Position numbers and translations under genes: made by a program. Of a DNA stretch of 64,000 nt, positions 52,393 to 59,902 are shown piece after piece. Every line of letters starts with the position of its first letter. Within the stretch, counting starts at the first letter, position 1. The notes under the pieces were generated by a model that did no database searches, had not been told where the DNA came from, and worked only from the letters and a program-made list of their open reading frames with translations. Origin of the DNA: Clostridia bacterium (GTDB taxonomy: Bacteria > Bacillota > Clostridia > Oscillospirales > Acutalibacteraceae); the NCBI GenBank assembly GCA_017550625.1, contig JAFZOL010000053.1, positions 1 to 64,000 of the forward strand, read 5' to 3'.

Positions 52393-52406
52393 GAGAAGCG
52401 CTTCTC
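52393..52406. repeat. 14-base perfect palindrome, candidate LacI-type operator
   Basis: GAGAAGCGCTTCTC is a perfect inverted repeat with the central CG and AA/TT arms usual for LacI/GalR operators. It lies between cotJA (start 52368) and the hemolysin III promoter at 52449-52477, so it could act on cotJ or on the divergent gene. No LacI-family regulator is encoded in the window. Confidence 0.5.
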
Positions 52407-52448
52407 GCTTTATAATATGCGTGAGACGGACAACGTGTGAAAGCGGGA

Positions 52449-52477
52449 TTGACCGCGCCGAAAAAAAGTGTTATAAT
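52449..52477 (+). promoter_or_regulatory. Sigma-A promoter of the hemolysin III gene
   Basis: TTGACC (52449-52454), 17-base spacer, TATAAT (52472-52477). Confidence 0.8.
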
Positions 52478-52509
52478 GCGTTTATCATTGAGGAAAGGGC
52501 GGGTCGACG

Positions 52510-53169
52510 CTGAACAAGGCAGAGGTCGTTACGTATACGAAGGGCGAAGAAATTCTGAACGTGCTCACGCACGCGCTCGGGTTTATTCTCTGTTACTTCA
52601 TTTTTGAAGCGTGCCTCATCCCGGCGCTGTCGTACGGCGAAGCGCTGTCCGTCGTATGCGCGGGTCTGTATCTTCTCGGCACGGTGCTGATGTTCGCGTG
52701 CTCGGTCGTTTATCACGCCGCGGAGCCGACTTCATCCGCCAAGGGAAAACTGCGCGTGCTCGACCACTGTATGATCTATTTCGCGGTCGCGGGCACCGCC
52801 ACGGGCTGCGTGCCCGCCGTGTACGATACCGTTGGGCTGTTCCCTGCCGTGCTCATGATCGTGTGCGCGTGGGCGGGCGCCGTGGGCGGGCTCGTCATGA
52901 CCCTGTTTTTCTTCGAGAAGACCGCGAAGGCGCGCATGATCCTGTATATCACAACGGCAGCCGTGTGCGCTGCTGTCGGGTCCGGCGCGTATTTCGCCCT
53001 TCCCTTCGGCGCGTTCAAGGCGTTTCTGATCGGCAGCGCGCTTCTGCTCGCCGGCGCCGTGTTTCTGCGGCTCGGCAAAAAAGTCCGCTATCTGCACTGC
53101 GTTTTCCACGTGCTGATCCTCGCGGGGTTATTCGTCTATTATCTCGGGATCTCGGCGTATTGCTACTGA
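52510..53169 (+). CDS. Hemolysin III / PAQR-family membrane protein with probable CTG start
   Basis: Seven-helix membrane protein of the HlyIII family, with SVVYHAA, RVLDHCMIYFAVAGT and the late HCVFHVL carrying the conserved zinc-site histidines. The family N terminus (KGEEI-N--TH-LG) is encoded from about 52510, upstream of the first ATG/GTG/TTG, so translation probably starts at CTG 52510 after AGGAAAGG; a GTG at 52561 would delete the conserved start. The promoter at 52449-52477 gives a leader of about 25 bases. The function of bacterial members is membrane lipid or stress related rather than proven hemolysis. Confidence 0.82.
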   Translation: MNKAEVVTYTKGEEILNVLTHALGFILCYFIFEACLIPALSYGEALSVVCAGLYLLGTVLMFACSVVYHAAEPTSSAKGKLRVLDHCMIYFAVAGTATGCVPAVYDTVGLFPAVLMIVCAWAGAVGGLVMTLFFFEKTAKARMILYITTAAVCAAVGSGAYFALPFGAFKAFLIGSALLLAGAVFLRLGKKVRYLHCVFHVLILAGLFVYYLGISAYCY

Positions 53170-53195
53170 CCCCATAAAAAAAAGAGGTTCCGATC

Positions 53196-54482
53196 ATGAT
53201 CAATCAGAACACACGATCCATTATGAAACTTGCCGTTTCTCTTTTCCTCTCTCTCCTGCTGCTGGCGGTTTTGACAGCGGTTTCTCTCGCCGCCGACGGC
53301 GAAGAGGATGAGACCGTTGCCGAACCCACGCACGGGGAGGACTGCTTTTTCCTCGGCGACGTTGACCTTGACGGAACGGTATCCGCCGCCGACGCCCGCG
53401 CCGTTTTGCGCGCCGCCGTGTCGCTCGAGGGCATTCCCGAGGACAGCGTGCTTTACGCCGATACGAACGGCGACGGCCTCATCAGCGCCGCCGACGCGCG
53501 GGACACGCTGCGCGTTTCGGTGGGGCTGGATGAAACCGAGCGGCACTTGTTTGATGCGCAAACGACTGAGCACGCCACATGCACAGAGGGCGGCATCACA
53601 GAAGGCGTTTGTCTCGTATGCGGGAAAACGGTCACGCTCAATACGCCCGCAAACGGTCACAGACTTGAGGTCACGGTTCTGACGCCCGCGACCTGCGAGA
53701 CGCCGGGCGAAAAGCGCGTCACCTGCGGCGTGTGCGGTTATGACGAGATCATAAGCGTTTCCGCGACCGGGCACGTCTGGACCGAAGCGACTCTTGTACA
53801 CGCGCAGACCTGCAAGCTGTGCGGGCTCATGAAAACGGGCTGGATGAAGATCGGCTCCGATTGGGTCTGGTTCGACGAGACCGGCTTGCCGCCCGCCGGC
53901 GTGCGCCTGATCGCGGGCAACGACGGCACGCTCTGGTACTGCTTGAACGGCGTATGCGACGAGACCGCGCGCACCGCGCTAATGTATAACGGACAGCGCT
54001 ATCTCGTGCTCGAAGGCGTCGCCTCGCCTGCCGTGTCCGCCTCGGATGTGACGCTCTATCGCGCGTTTCTCGAAGTGGAAAAGGCCACGACGCCCGACAT
54101 GACGAAAGAGCAGAAGCTTCGCGCGTGTTTTCTGTACGCGATGACCGCCTACCGAGAATGCAGCCCGCGCTCGCCGCATTATCAGGGCATGGACTGGCCG
54201 ATCGTTTACGCGAACGATATGTTCGTCAACGGCGGCGGGAACTGCTTCAGCTACGCGGCGGCTTTCGCGTTCATGGCGAAGGCGATCGGCTATGAAAACG
54301 TGTACGGCTGCCACTCGGGCGGGCACGGCTGGGCCGAGATCGACGGCCTCGTATACGACCCCGAATGGAGCCGCGTGAGCACGAAATACAGCTATTACGG
54401 CTTGAGCTACTACGACAAGACCGACGTCAACTACCGCGGCGCGATTGCGGCGGGCCTGCCTTGGATGCACGTGAAGATATAA
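53196..54482 (+). CDS. Secreted protein with dockerin repeats, zinc-ribbon-like repeats and a transglutaminase domain
   Basis: A 428-residue exported protein. A signal peptide covers about 1-33. Residues 54-110 hold two calcium-binding dockerin-type repeats (DVDLDGTVSAADAR and DTNGDGLISAADAR). Residues 127-210 contain repeated CxxC pairs of the form ATCTxxG...CxxCG. Residues about 213-265 resemble one cell-wall-binding repeat (GWMKIGSDWVWFDETG). The C-terminal part is a transglutaminase-like fold with a complete triad: Cys350 in GGGNCFSYAAAF, His377 in GGHGWAEI, Asp388 in VYDPEW. Likely a surface enzyme acting on protein cross-links or peptides, possibly docked to a cohesin scaffold; no cohesin is in the window. 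It follows the hemolysin III gene by 26 bases. Confidence 0.85.
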   Translation: MINQNTRSIMKLAVSLFLSLLLLAVLTAVSLAADGEEDETVAEPTHGEDCFFLGDVDLDGTVSAADARAVLRAAVSLEGIPEDSVLYADTNGDGLISAADARDTLRVSVGLDETERHLFDAQTTEHATCTEGGITEGVCLVCGKTVTLNTPANGHRLEVTVLTPATCETPGEKRVTCGVCGYDEIISVSATGHVWTEATLVHAQTCKLCGLMKTGWMKIGSDWVWFDETGLPPAGVRLIAGNDGTLWYCLNGVCDETARTALMYNGQRYLVLEGVASPAVSASDVTLYRAFLEVEKATTPDMTKEQKLRACFLYAMTAYRECSPRSPHYQGMDWPIVYANDMFVNGGGNCFSYAAAFAFMAKAIGYENVYGCHSGGHGWAEIDGLVYDPEWSRVSTKYSYYGLSYYDKTDVNYRGAIAAGLPWMHVKI

Positions 54483-54492
54483 CATTTGAGAT

Positions 54493-54528
54493 AAAAAAAA
54501 GCAGCTCAGCGGAGCTGCTTTTCTTTTT
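54493..54528. terminator. Bidirectional terminator between the transglutaminase gene and the histidine kinase
   Basis: Hairpin AAAGCAGCTC/GAGCTGCTTT with flanking A- and T-runs; the minus-strand stem overlaps the last kinase codons. Confidence 0.88.
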
Positions 54529-55756
54529 GCTTCATGAACTTCACGGTAAATTCCGTGCCGTGCGCTTCGTCGGACGTCACGCTCACCGTCGCCTTCTGTT
54601 CTTCGGCGAGCGACTTGCAGATCGCGAGGCCGAGGCCGTAGCCGGAGCCCGCCGTGCGCGCCTTATCAGACCGATAGAACCGCTCGAAAATGTGCGGCAG
54701 ATCCTCGGGCGGGATCGGCGCGCCGGTGTTCAGCGTGGACAGATATACCGTGTCTTTGTGGCGGTATAGCTTCACACGGACCGTGCCGCCGAGGCCGGCG
54801 TATTTCACGGCGTTGTCGATCAGAATATGGATGATCTGGTTCACGGCGGTGGAATCCGCGAGGATCGACACGCCGTTTTCGACTTCGGATACGATCGTAA
54901 CGCCCGCCTCGAACGCGACCGGTTCAAATTGCAAGATCAGCTTTGTGGCGAGGTCCGAGATCGGCACGAGCGTACGCACTGTGGCAGTGCGCATATTCTC
55001 GGCTTTCGCGAGATACAGCATCTTGTCAACGAGGTCTTTCATATGCGAGGCCTCTTCGTTTGTCGATTCGATCCACTTGCGCTGCGCTTCGATCGTATCC
55101 TGTTCGTGTGATAACAGAATATTGGAATTCGCGAGGATGACCGTGAGCGGCGTTTTCAGCTCGTGCGAGGCGTCCGCCAAAAAGTTCTGCTGCTGCGTCC
55201 ACGCCTTTTCAACCGGTTTGAGAAAGAACGTGGCGAGCTTCGACGTGACGAAGAACAGCCCGAGCAGAATCACGACGAAGATCACGCCGTCGTAAAACAG
55301 GGCGTCTTTGAGATAATTGTAATACCGCGTCGCGTCGGCGAAGGCGATCCGCGAGCCTACCGCGAGATCCGTTTTGTAATAGAACAGATTATATTTGAGG
55401 ATCAGGCCGAACGAGGCGTCGGTGTTCATCACGTAGCTGACCGAATTCACGAGGACGTCTTCGTCCATCCTGCCGTGCCCGGCGTCTACGATCGCGCGGG
55501 TGCCGCTCTCGTTGATGCTGACAACGCAGATGCTGCCGGCGTCGATCGCGTAGTTCTCATACACGTCCTCGCCGCTGCCCACCTCGAACGATTTCGAGGC
55601 GTAGTCCTCCGACGAATAGTTGCGCAGCGTGCTCTGGACGCTCGCGGTGATGCGCAGGAACAAGATCGACGTGATCATCACGAAAAAGACGATCAGGACG
55701 ACCGTGATAATGGTCATCCAGATCGTCATGAAGCGGCGGCGCAGTTTTTTAAGCAT
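54506..55756 (-). CDS. Sensor histidine kinase
   Basis: The 416-residue membrane kinase has two membrane segments (about 13-36 and 155-176) around an extracellular sensor of about 120 residues, then HAMP-less linker, HisKA with phosphorylated His198 in ASHELKTPL, and a HATPase domain with DNAVKYA, ERFYRSDKAR and GSGYGLGLA. Partner is the response regulator whose end overlaps its start by 8 bases. Signal unknown. Confidence 0.93.
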   Translation of the reverse strand: MLKKLRRRFMTIWMTIITVVLIVFFVMITSILFLRITASVQSTLRNYSSEDYASKSFEVGSGEDVYENYAIDAGSICVVSINESGTRAIVDAGHGRMDEDVLVNSVSYVMNTDASFGLILKYNLFYYKTDLAVGSRIAFADATRYYNYLKDALFYDGVIFVVILLGLFFVTSKLATFFLKPVEKAWTQQQNFLADASHELKTPLTVILANSNILLSHEQDTIEAQRKWIESTNEEASHMKDLVDKMLYLAKAENMRTATVRTLVPISDLATKLILQFEPVAFEAGVTIVSEVENGVSILADSTAVNQIIHILIDNAVKYAGLGGTVRVKLYRHKDTVYLSTLNTGAPIPPEDLPHIFERFYRSDKARTAGSGYGLGLAICKSLAEEQKATVSVTSDEAHGTEFTVKFMKQKEKQLR

Positions 55757-56429
55757 CCTTCTGAACCCCTAAGCGGTAACCGATCTTTCTCAGCGACACG
55801 ATCTCGACTTTTGTGCCGATGAAATCGAGCTTTTTGCGTAAAAAGGAGATGTATACCTCCACGTTGTTGTCGACGGCGTTCGAATCGTAGCCCCAGACTC
55901 TGACGATCAGGTCGTCTTTCGTGGTCACGTTCTGCGAATTGCCGAGCAGGATCTTCATGATCTCGAATTCCTTGAAATTAAGATGCACGCTCTTGTCGCC
56001 GCAGATAAGATCGCAGGTCGAGAGGTTGAGCGACAGGTCCTCATACTCGAGGCTGTCCATCACCACCTCGCCCTGACGGCGCGTCAGCGCGCGCACGCGC
56101 GCCAGAAGCTCTTCCGGCGAAAAGGGCTTGGTCATATAGTCGTCCGCGCCCGCGTCGAGGCCCTTGACCTTATCGGCTACCTGGTCCTTCGCCGTGAGCA
56201 TCAGAATCGGCGTATCGACCTTTTCTTTGCGCAGGTTCATGGCCACGTCGATGCCGCTCATTTTCGGCAGCATGATATCGAGAATGATCACGTCGTAGAT
56301 GCCGCTCATCGCCATGTCAAGTCCGTCGCGCCCGTCGAACGCGATATCCACCATATATTTCTTTTCCCTGAGGATCTGTCCCAGCGCCTCGGCGAGGCGC
56401 CGCTCGTCCTCCACAACAAGGATCTGCAT
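55749..56429 (-). CDS. OmpR/PhoB-family response regulator
   Basis: The 226-residue protein has a receiver domain with phosphorylatable Asp51 in VIILDIMLP and a C-terminal winged-helix DNA-binding domain (DDLIVRVWGYDSN, VDNNVEVYISFLRKKL). Cotranscribed with the kinase. I use ATG 56429; GTG 56438 is an alternative. Its position after the NUDIX gene (72-base gap) might mean a shared transcript. Confidence 0.93.
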   Translation of the reverse strand: MQILVVEDERRLAEALGQILREKKYMVDIAFDGRDGLDMAMSGIYDVIILDIMLPKMSGIDVAMNLRKEKVDTPILMLTAKDQVADKVKGLDAGADDYMTKPFSPEELLARVRALTRRQGEVVMDSLEYEDLSLNLSTCDLICGDKSVHLNFKEFEIMKILLGNSQNVTTKDDLIVRVWGYDSNAVDNNVEVYISFLRKKLDFIGTKVEIVSLRKIGYRLGVQKDA

Positions 56430-56501
56430 CAAACGCACTTCCCTTCTTTTCTGTGTTTCCCCGTTCTGTCCGGATTATCGCGCAATGCGCTTAAATAAGG
56501 C

Positions 56502-57059
56502 TTAATTCCCGGCTTTTTCCCGCTGCAGGAACAGAAACGCCTTCATGAGCGCGGCCTGCGTCTTGCCGTCCGGGATCTTGCCGGCCGTAACCATGTCGAT
56601 CAGCTCGTCCAGCGCGATCGTGACCGGCTCGACGAACTCATCGTCGTCCGGGTGCATCTCGCCGAAGCTTAAGTCCCGCGCGAGATACGTGTGGATCACC
56701 TCGTCCGAATACGCGCAGGTAGGGTAAAACGGGCCGAGATCGGTCCATTCGGCTGCCGAGGCGCCGGTCTCCTCTTTTAGCTCGCGCTTCGCGGCCTCGA
56801 GCGGATCCTCGTTTTTGCTGTCGAGCTTGCCCGCCGGGATCTCGAGCAGCACGTCCCTGAACGGATAGCGGAACTGCCTGAGCATCAGTACTTTTCCGTC
56901 GTCCATCAGCGGGACCACGCAGGCGGCGCCGATGTGGCGGATGTATTCGCGGATCGCCGTATTCCCGTTCGGCAGCAGCACGTCGTCGTAATATACGTGC
57001 AGGATCTTGCCGTCGTAGATCTCGTGGATATCGAGCTGTTTTTCGGTCATTTCTTTCAT
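56502..57059 (-). CDS. NUDIX hydrolase, ADP-ribose pyrophosphatase type
   Basis: Hydrolyses ADP-ribose and related nucleotide diphosphates. The 185-residue protein has the Nudix box EDPLEAAKRELKEETG; the spacing from the conserved glycine to the first glutamate is one residue longer than the usual pattern. ATG 57059 has AAAGGAG 8 bases upstream. Promoter at 57086-57114. Confidence 0.88.
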   Translation of the reverse strand: MKEMTEKQLDIHEIYDGKILHVYYDDVLLPNGNTAIREYIRHIGAACVVPLMDDGKVLMLRQFRYPFRDVLLEIPAGKLDSKNEDPLEAAKRELKEETGASAAEWTDLGPFYPTCAYSDEVIHTYLARDLSFGEMHPDDDEFVEPVTIALDELIDMVTAGKIPDGKTQAALMKAFLFLQREKAGN

Positions 57060-57085
57060 CGCGGCCACTCCTTTTCTTCTTTTCA

Positions 57086-57114
57086 AGTATAATATCAATT
57101 AAGGACGGAGTCAA
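57086..57114 (-). promoter_or_regulatory. Sigma-A promoter of the NUDIX gene
   Basis: Minus strand TTGACT (57114-57109), 17-base spacer, TATACT (57091-57086). Confidence 0.7.
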
Positions 57115-57182
57115 GCCCGATTTTTCCGCCGAAAAACACACGTATTACAGCTCAAAAAAAGCGTGCGCGTGTCAAAAAACGG

Positions 57183-57212
57183 TTGACAGGCCCGCCTTTC
57201 GCGTGATATAGT
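57183..57212 (+). promoter_or_regulatory. Sigma-A promoter of guaB
   Basis: TTGACA (57183-57188), 18-base spacer, TATAGT (57207-57212), about 30 bases before the guaB ATG. No purine riboswitch is present. Confidence 0.75.
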
Positions 57213-57241
57213 TATTTAAATTCAGGAAAGGACTGTTGTTT

Positions 57242-58744
57242 ATGGCACATTACTATGCGGAGCCCTCACATACCTTCAGCGAATACCTTCTGATCCCCGG
57301 TTACACGAGCGAAGCCTGCATACCGGCGAACGTGAGCCTGAAAACGCCCCTCGTCAAGTTCAAAAAGGGCGAAGAGCCCGCGATCTCGCTGAACGTGCCG
57401 ATGGTATCCGCCATCATGCAGTCCGTTTCCAACGACACGCTCGCGATCGCGCTTGCGAAAGAGGGCGGCATGTCGTTCATCTACGGCTCGCAGACGATCG
57501 AAAACGAGGCCGCCATGGTCGCCCGTGTGAAGAATTATAAGGCAGGGTTCGTGGTCAGCGCCTCAAACCTCACGCCCGACGACGAGCTTTACGACGTGGT
57601 CGCCCTGAAAGAGAAAAACGGCTTTTCCACGATCGCCGTGACCGACGACGGCACCTGCAACGGCAAGCTCATGGGCATCGTGACGAGCCGCGACTACCGC
57701 GTTTCGCGTATGGACCCGTCGCTCAAGGTGCGCGAGTTCATGACCCCCATCGAGCGTCTCGTGACCGCCCCGCTCGGCACCTCGCTCAAAGAGGCGAACG
57801 ACATCATCTGGGACCACAAGCTCAATTCCCTGCCGATCGTCGACAGCGACGGCCACCTCGTATACTTTGTGTTCCGCAAGGACTACGACAGCCATAAGAA
57901 CAATCCCAACGAGCTGCTTGACGCAGACAAGCGCTTCATGACCGGCGCAGGCATCAACACGAGAGACTATAAAGAGCGCGTGCCCGCCCTTGTGGAAGCC
58001 GGCGCGGACGTGCTGTGCATCGACTCGTCCGAGGGCTATTCCTGCTGGCAGAAAAAGACGCTCGACTTCATCCGCGAGCAGTACGGCGATACCGTCAAGG
58101 TTGGCGCCGGCAACGTGGTGGACGGCGATGGCTTCCGCTTCCTCGCCGAGGCGGGCGCCGACTTCGTGAAAGTAGGCATCGGCGGCGGCTCGATCTGCAT
58201 CACCCGCGAGACGAAGGGAATCGGCAGAGGCCAGGCGACCGCCCTCATCGACGTGGTGAACGCCCGCAACAAGTATTTCGAAGAGACCGGCATCTACGTG
58301 CCCGTGTGCTCCGACGGCGGCATCGTGCACGACTATCACCTGACCCTCGCGCTCGCGATGGGCGCCGATTTCATCATGCTGGGCCGCTATTTTGCACGCT
58401 TTGACGAAAGCCCCACGAACAAGCTGATGATCAACGGCGCGTACGTGAAGGAATACTGGGGCGAGGGCTCGAACCGCGCGAAGAACTGGCAGCGGTACGA
58501 CCTGGGCGATACGGCGAAGCTGAGCTTTGAAGAGGGCGTGGATTCTTACGTCACTTACGCCGGCCCTCTGCACGACAACGTCGAGAAGAGCCTTTACAAG
58601 GTCAAATCCACCATGTGCAACTGCGGCGTGCTTTCGATCCCGGAGCTGCACGAAAAGGCGAAGCTCACGCTCGTGTCCGCTACGAGCATCGTGGAGGGCG
58701 GTTACCACGACGTGACGCTCAAGAACACGGAGAGCAGAAAATAA
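57242..58744 (+). CDS. guaB: IMP dehydrogenase (Tritrichomonas-like type)
   Basis: Converts IMP to XMP with NAD, the committed step to guanine nucleotides. The 500-residue protein has a TIM barrel, two CBS domains (about 105-215), the catalytic Cys319 in [12 protein letters not shown] and the flap RY pair in NWQRYD. The C terminus ([33 protein letters not shown]) and the Cys loop match, by my recollection, the Tritrichomonas foetus enzyme, whose catalytic cysteine is also 319, more than B. subtilis GuaB. Start ATG 57242 lies downstream of a good promoter. Confidence 0.93.
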   Translation: MAHYYAEPSHTFSEYLLIPGYTSEACIPANVSLKTPLVKFKKGEEPAISLNVPMVSAIMQSVSNDTLAIALAKEGGMSFIYGSQTIENEAAMVARVKNYKAGFVVSASNLTPDDELYDVVALKEKNGFSTIAVTDDGTCNGKLMGIVTSRDYRVSRMDPSLKVREFMTPIERLVTAPLGTSLKEANDIIWDHKLNSLPIVDSDGHLVYFVFRKDYDSHKNNPNELLDADKRFMTGAGINTRDYKERVPALVEAGADVLCIDSSEGYSCWQKKTLDFIREQYGDTVKVGAGNVVDGDGFRFLAEAGADFVKVGIGGGSICITRETKGIGRGQATALIDVVNARNKYFEETGIYVPVCSDGGIVHDYHLTLALAMGADFIMLGRYFARFDESPTNKLMINGAYVKEYWGEGSNRAKNWQRYDLGDTAKLSFEEGVDSYVTYAGPLHDNVEKSLYKVKSTMCNCGVLSIPELHEKAKLTLVSATSIVEGGYHDVTLKNTESRK

Positions 58745-58757
58745 GCTACAAAGATTT

Positions 58758-58788
58758 CGGGGCGTCCTTCGCAGGCGCCCCGTTTTTT
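58758..58788 (+). terminator. Terminator of guaB
   Basis: Hairpin CGGGGCG/CGCCCCG followed by six T residues. Confidence 0.9.
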
Positions 58789-59743
58789 ATAATCCGTATT
58801 TATCCAATTCCCGGTTCATTCTTTTCACGAGCGGTTTGAGGATGAAATTCACCTTCACGCCGGATCTCAAATAAGCGTAGACCTCGTGATACAGGGCGTA
58901 AAATGCCGTTTTGAGATCGCATTTTTCCGAAACCGGATATTTTTTCTTGTAGGTCTCATATAAACCGAAGCGGTCCCCCGTGAGGTTCCGGAGCTGAAAG
59001 AGCTCGTATTCAACGTCCGCCCATTTGCTCTCGAGCGGGTCGATGATCGCGGTGAGATGAAGGCGTTTGTCGGTCATCACGTTCATCACGTTCAGATCGC
59101 CGTGGATGAGGCAGGCGCGTTCGACCTTTTCGCTGAAAATGAAACTGAAGGCCGCCCACGCGCGCTCCATGGTGGCTACGACGTTCTTTTCGAGTTTGTT
59201 TTCGGATTCGAGTTTTTTTGCTCCGTCAAGGATCTCTTCGGCAAAGGGACGGTAGAAATCGAACCATTCGTCATATACCGCGTGATCGAGCAGGCCGAAC
59301 TTGTCGTTCGTCTGTTCGTGCCAGTGGCGGATCGCGGAAGTCACCTCGTCGGCAAACCGCGCTTTCGTTTTTCTCGAGTTCAGAAGTTTCCCGAAATCTG
59401 TGAAGCAGTTCGTGCCTTCCACGAATTCCATGCAGATGAAATCGATCGGGATCTTTTTCGTAGCCGTGAAAGTGAAGTAAACTTTCGGCACCTTGACGAC
59501 GCTGTCCTCACCGAGGCGCCTCAATTCGTTCGCCTCGCGTGCGCAGATCCCTTTCGTGCGGCAGGCTTTCATGATCACGGTATACGGCGCGTGTTCGATC
59601 TCGGCCTTATACACGAAGCCGAACGAACCGCCGCCCACGTATTTCACGCTTTTCACGCCGCAGGAATACTCATTTTTCAGGACCTCGGCGGCGAAACGCC
59701 CGGCCTCTTTTTTATTCACAGGCACGATCTCCGCTTGTCGCAT
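58787..59743 (-). CDS. Aminoglycoside phosphotransferase-family kinase
   Basis: The 318-residue protein kinase-like phosphotransferase has a nucleotide loop GGGSFG at 37-42, lysine 59, and the catalytic segment HGDLNVMN at 214-221 with Asp216, followed by Asp235 in IIDPLES. These residues place it in the APH/choline kinase superfamily; it may phosphorylate a small alcohol or sugar, and there is no evidence for drug resistance. ATG 59743 is the conserved start. Divergent from GH38 with back-to-back promoters. Confidence 0.85.
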   Translation of the reverse strand: MRQAEIVPVNKKEAGRFAAEVLKNEYSCGVKSVKYVGGGSFGFVYKAEIEHAPYTVIMKACRTKGICAREANELRRLGEDSVVKVPKVYFTFTATKKIPIDFICMEFVEGTNCFTDFGKLLNSRKTKARFADEVTSAIRHWHEQTNDKFGLLDHAVYDEWFDFYRPFAEEILDGAKKLESENKLEKNVVATMERAWAAFSFIFSEKVERACLIHGDLNVMNVMTDKRLHLTAIIDPLESKWADVEYELFQLRNLTGDRFGLYETYKKKYPVSEKCDLKTAFYALYHEVYAYLRSGVKVNFILKPLVKRMNRELDKYGL

Positions 59744-59769
59744 GGTTATCCCTCGCCTTCTGTGATTCC

Positions 59770-59798
59770 AGTATAATACGCCGCGGCGGCGATTGCAA
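59770..59798 (-). promoter_or_regulatory. Sigma-A promoter of the APH-family kinase gene
   Basis: Minus strand TTGCAA (59798-59793), 17-base spacer, TATACT (59775-59770). Confidence 0.7.
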
Positions 59799-59843
59799 GA
59801 GGCTTTTTGACGCGGCAAAAAGCCGATTTTTATCGAACCGTTC

Positions 59844-59872
59844 TTGAAAAACGTGTCCGTTTCGTTTACAAT
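59844..59872 (+). promoter_or_regulatory. Sigma-A promoter of the GH38 mannosidase
   Basis: TTGAAA (59844-59849), 17-base spacer, TACAAT (59867-59872), 30 bases before the ATG. Confidence 0.7.
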
Positions 59873-59902
59873 AAGATTATAGAAATGAAAGGCGGCGTTC
59901 AC

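Noticed and set aside
57099..57241. Possible purine riboswitch before guaB
   Set aside because: Leader is only about 25 bases after the promoter and has no aptamer-like conserved core.
58787..59743. Aminoglycoside resistance gene
   Set aside because: Only superfamily kinase residues are seen; no resistance-specific features and no mobile context at this gene.
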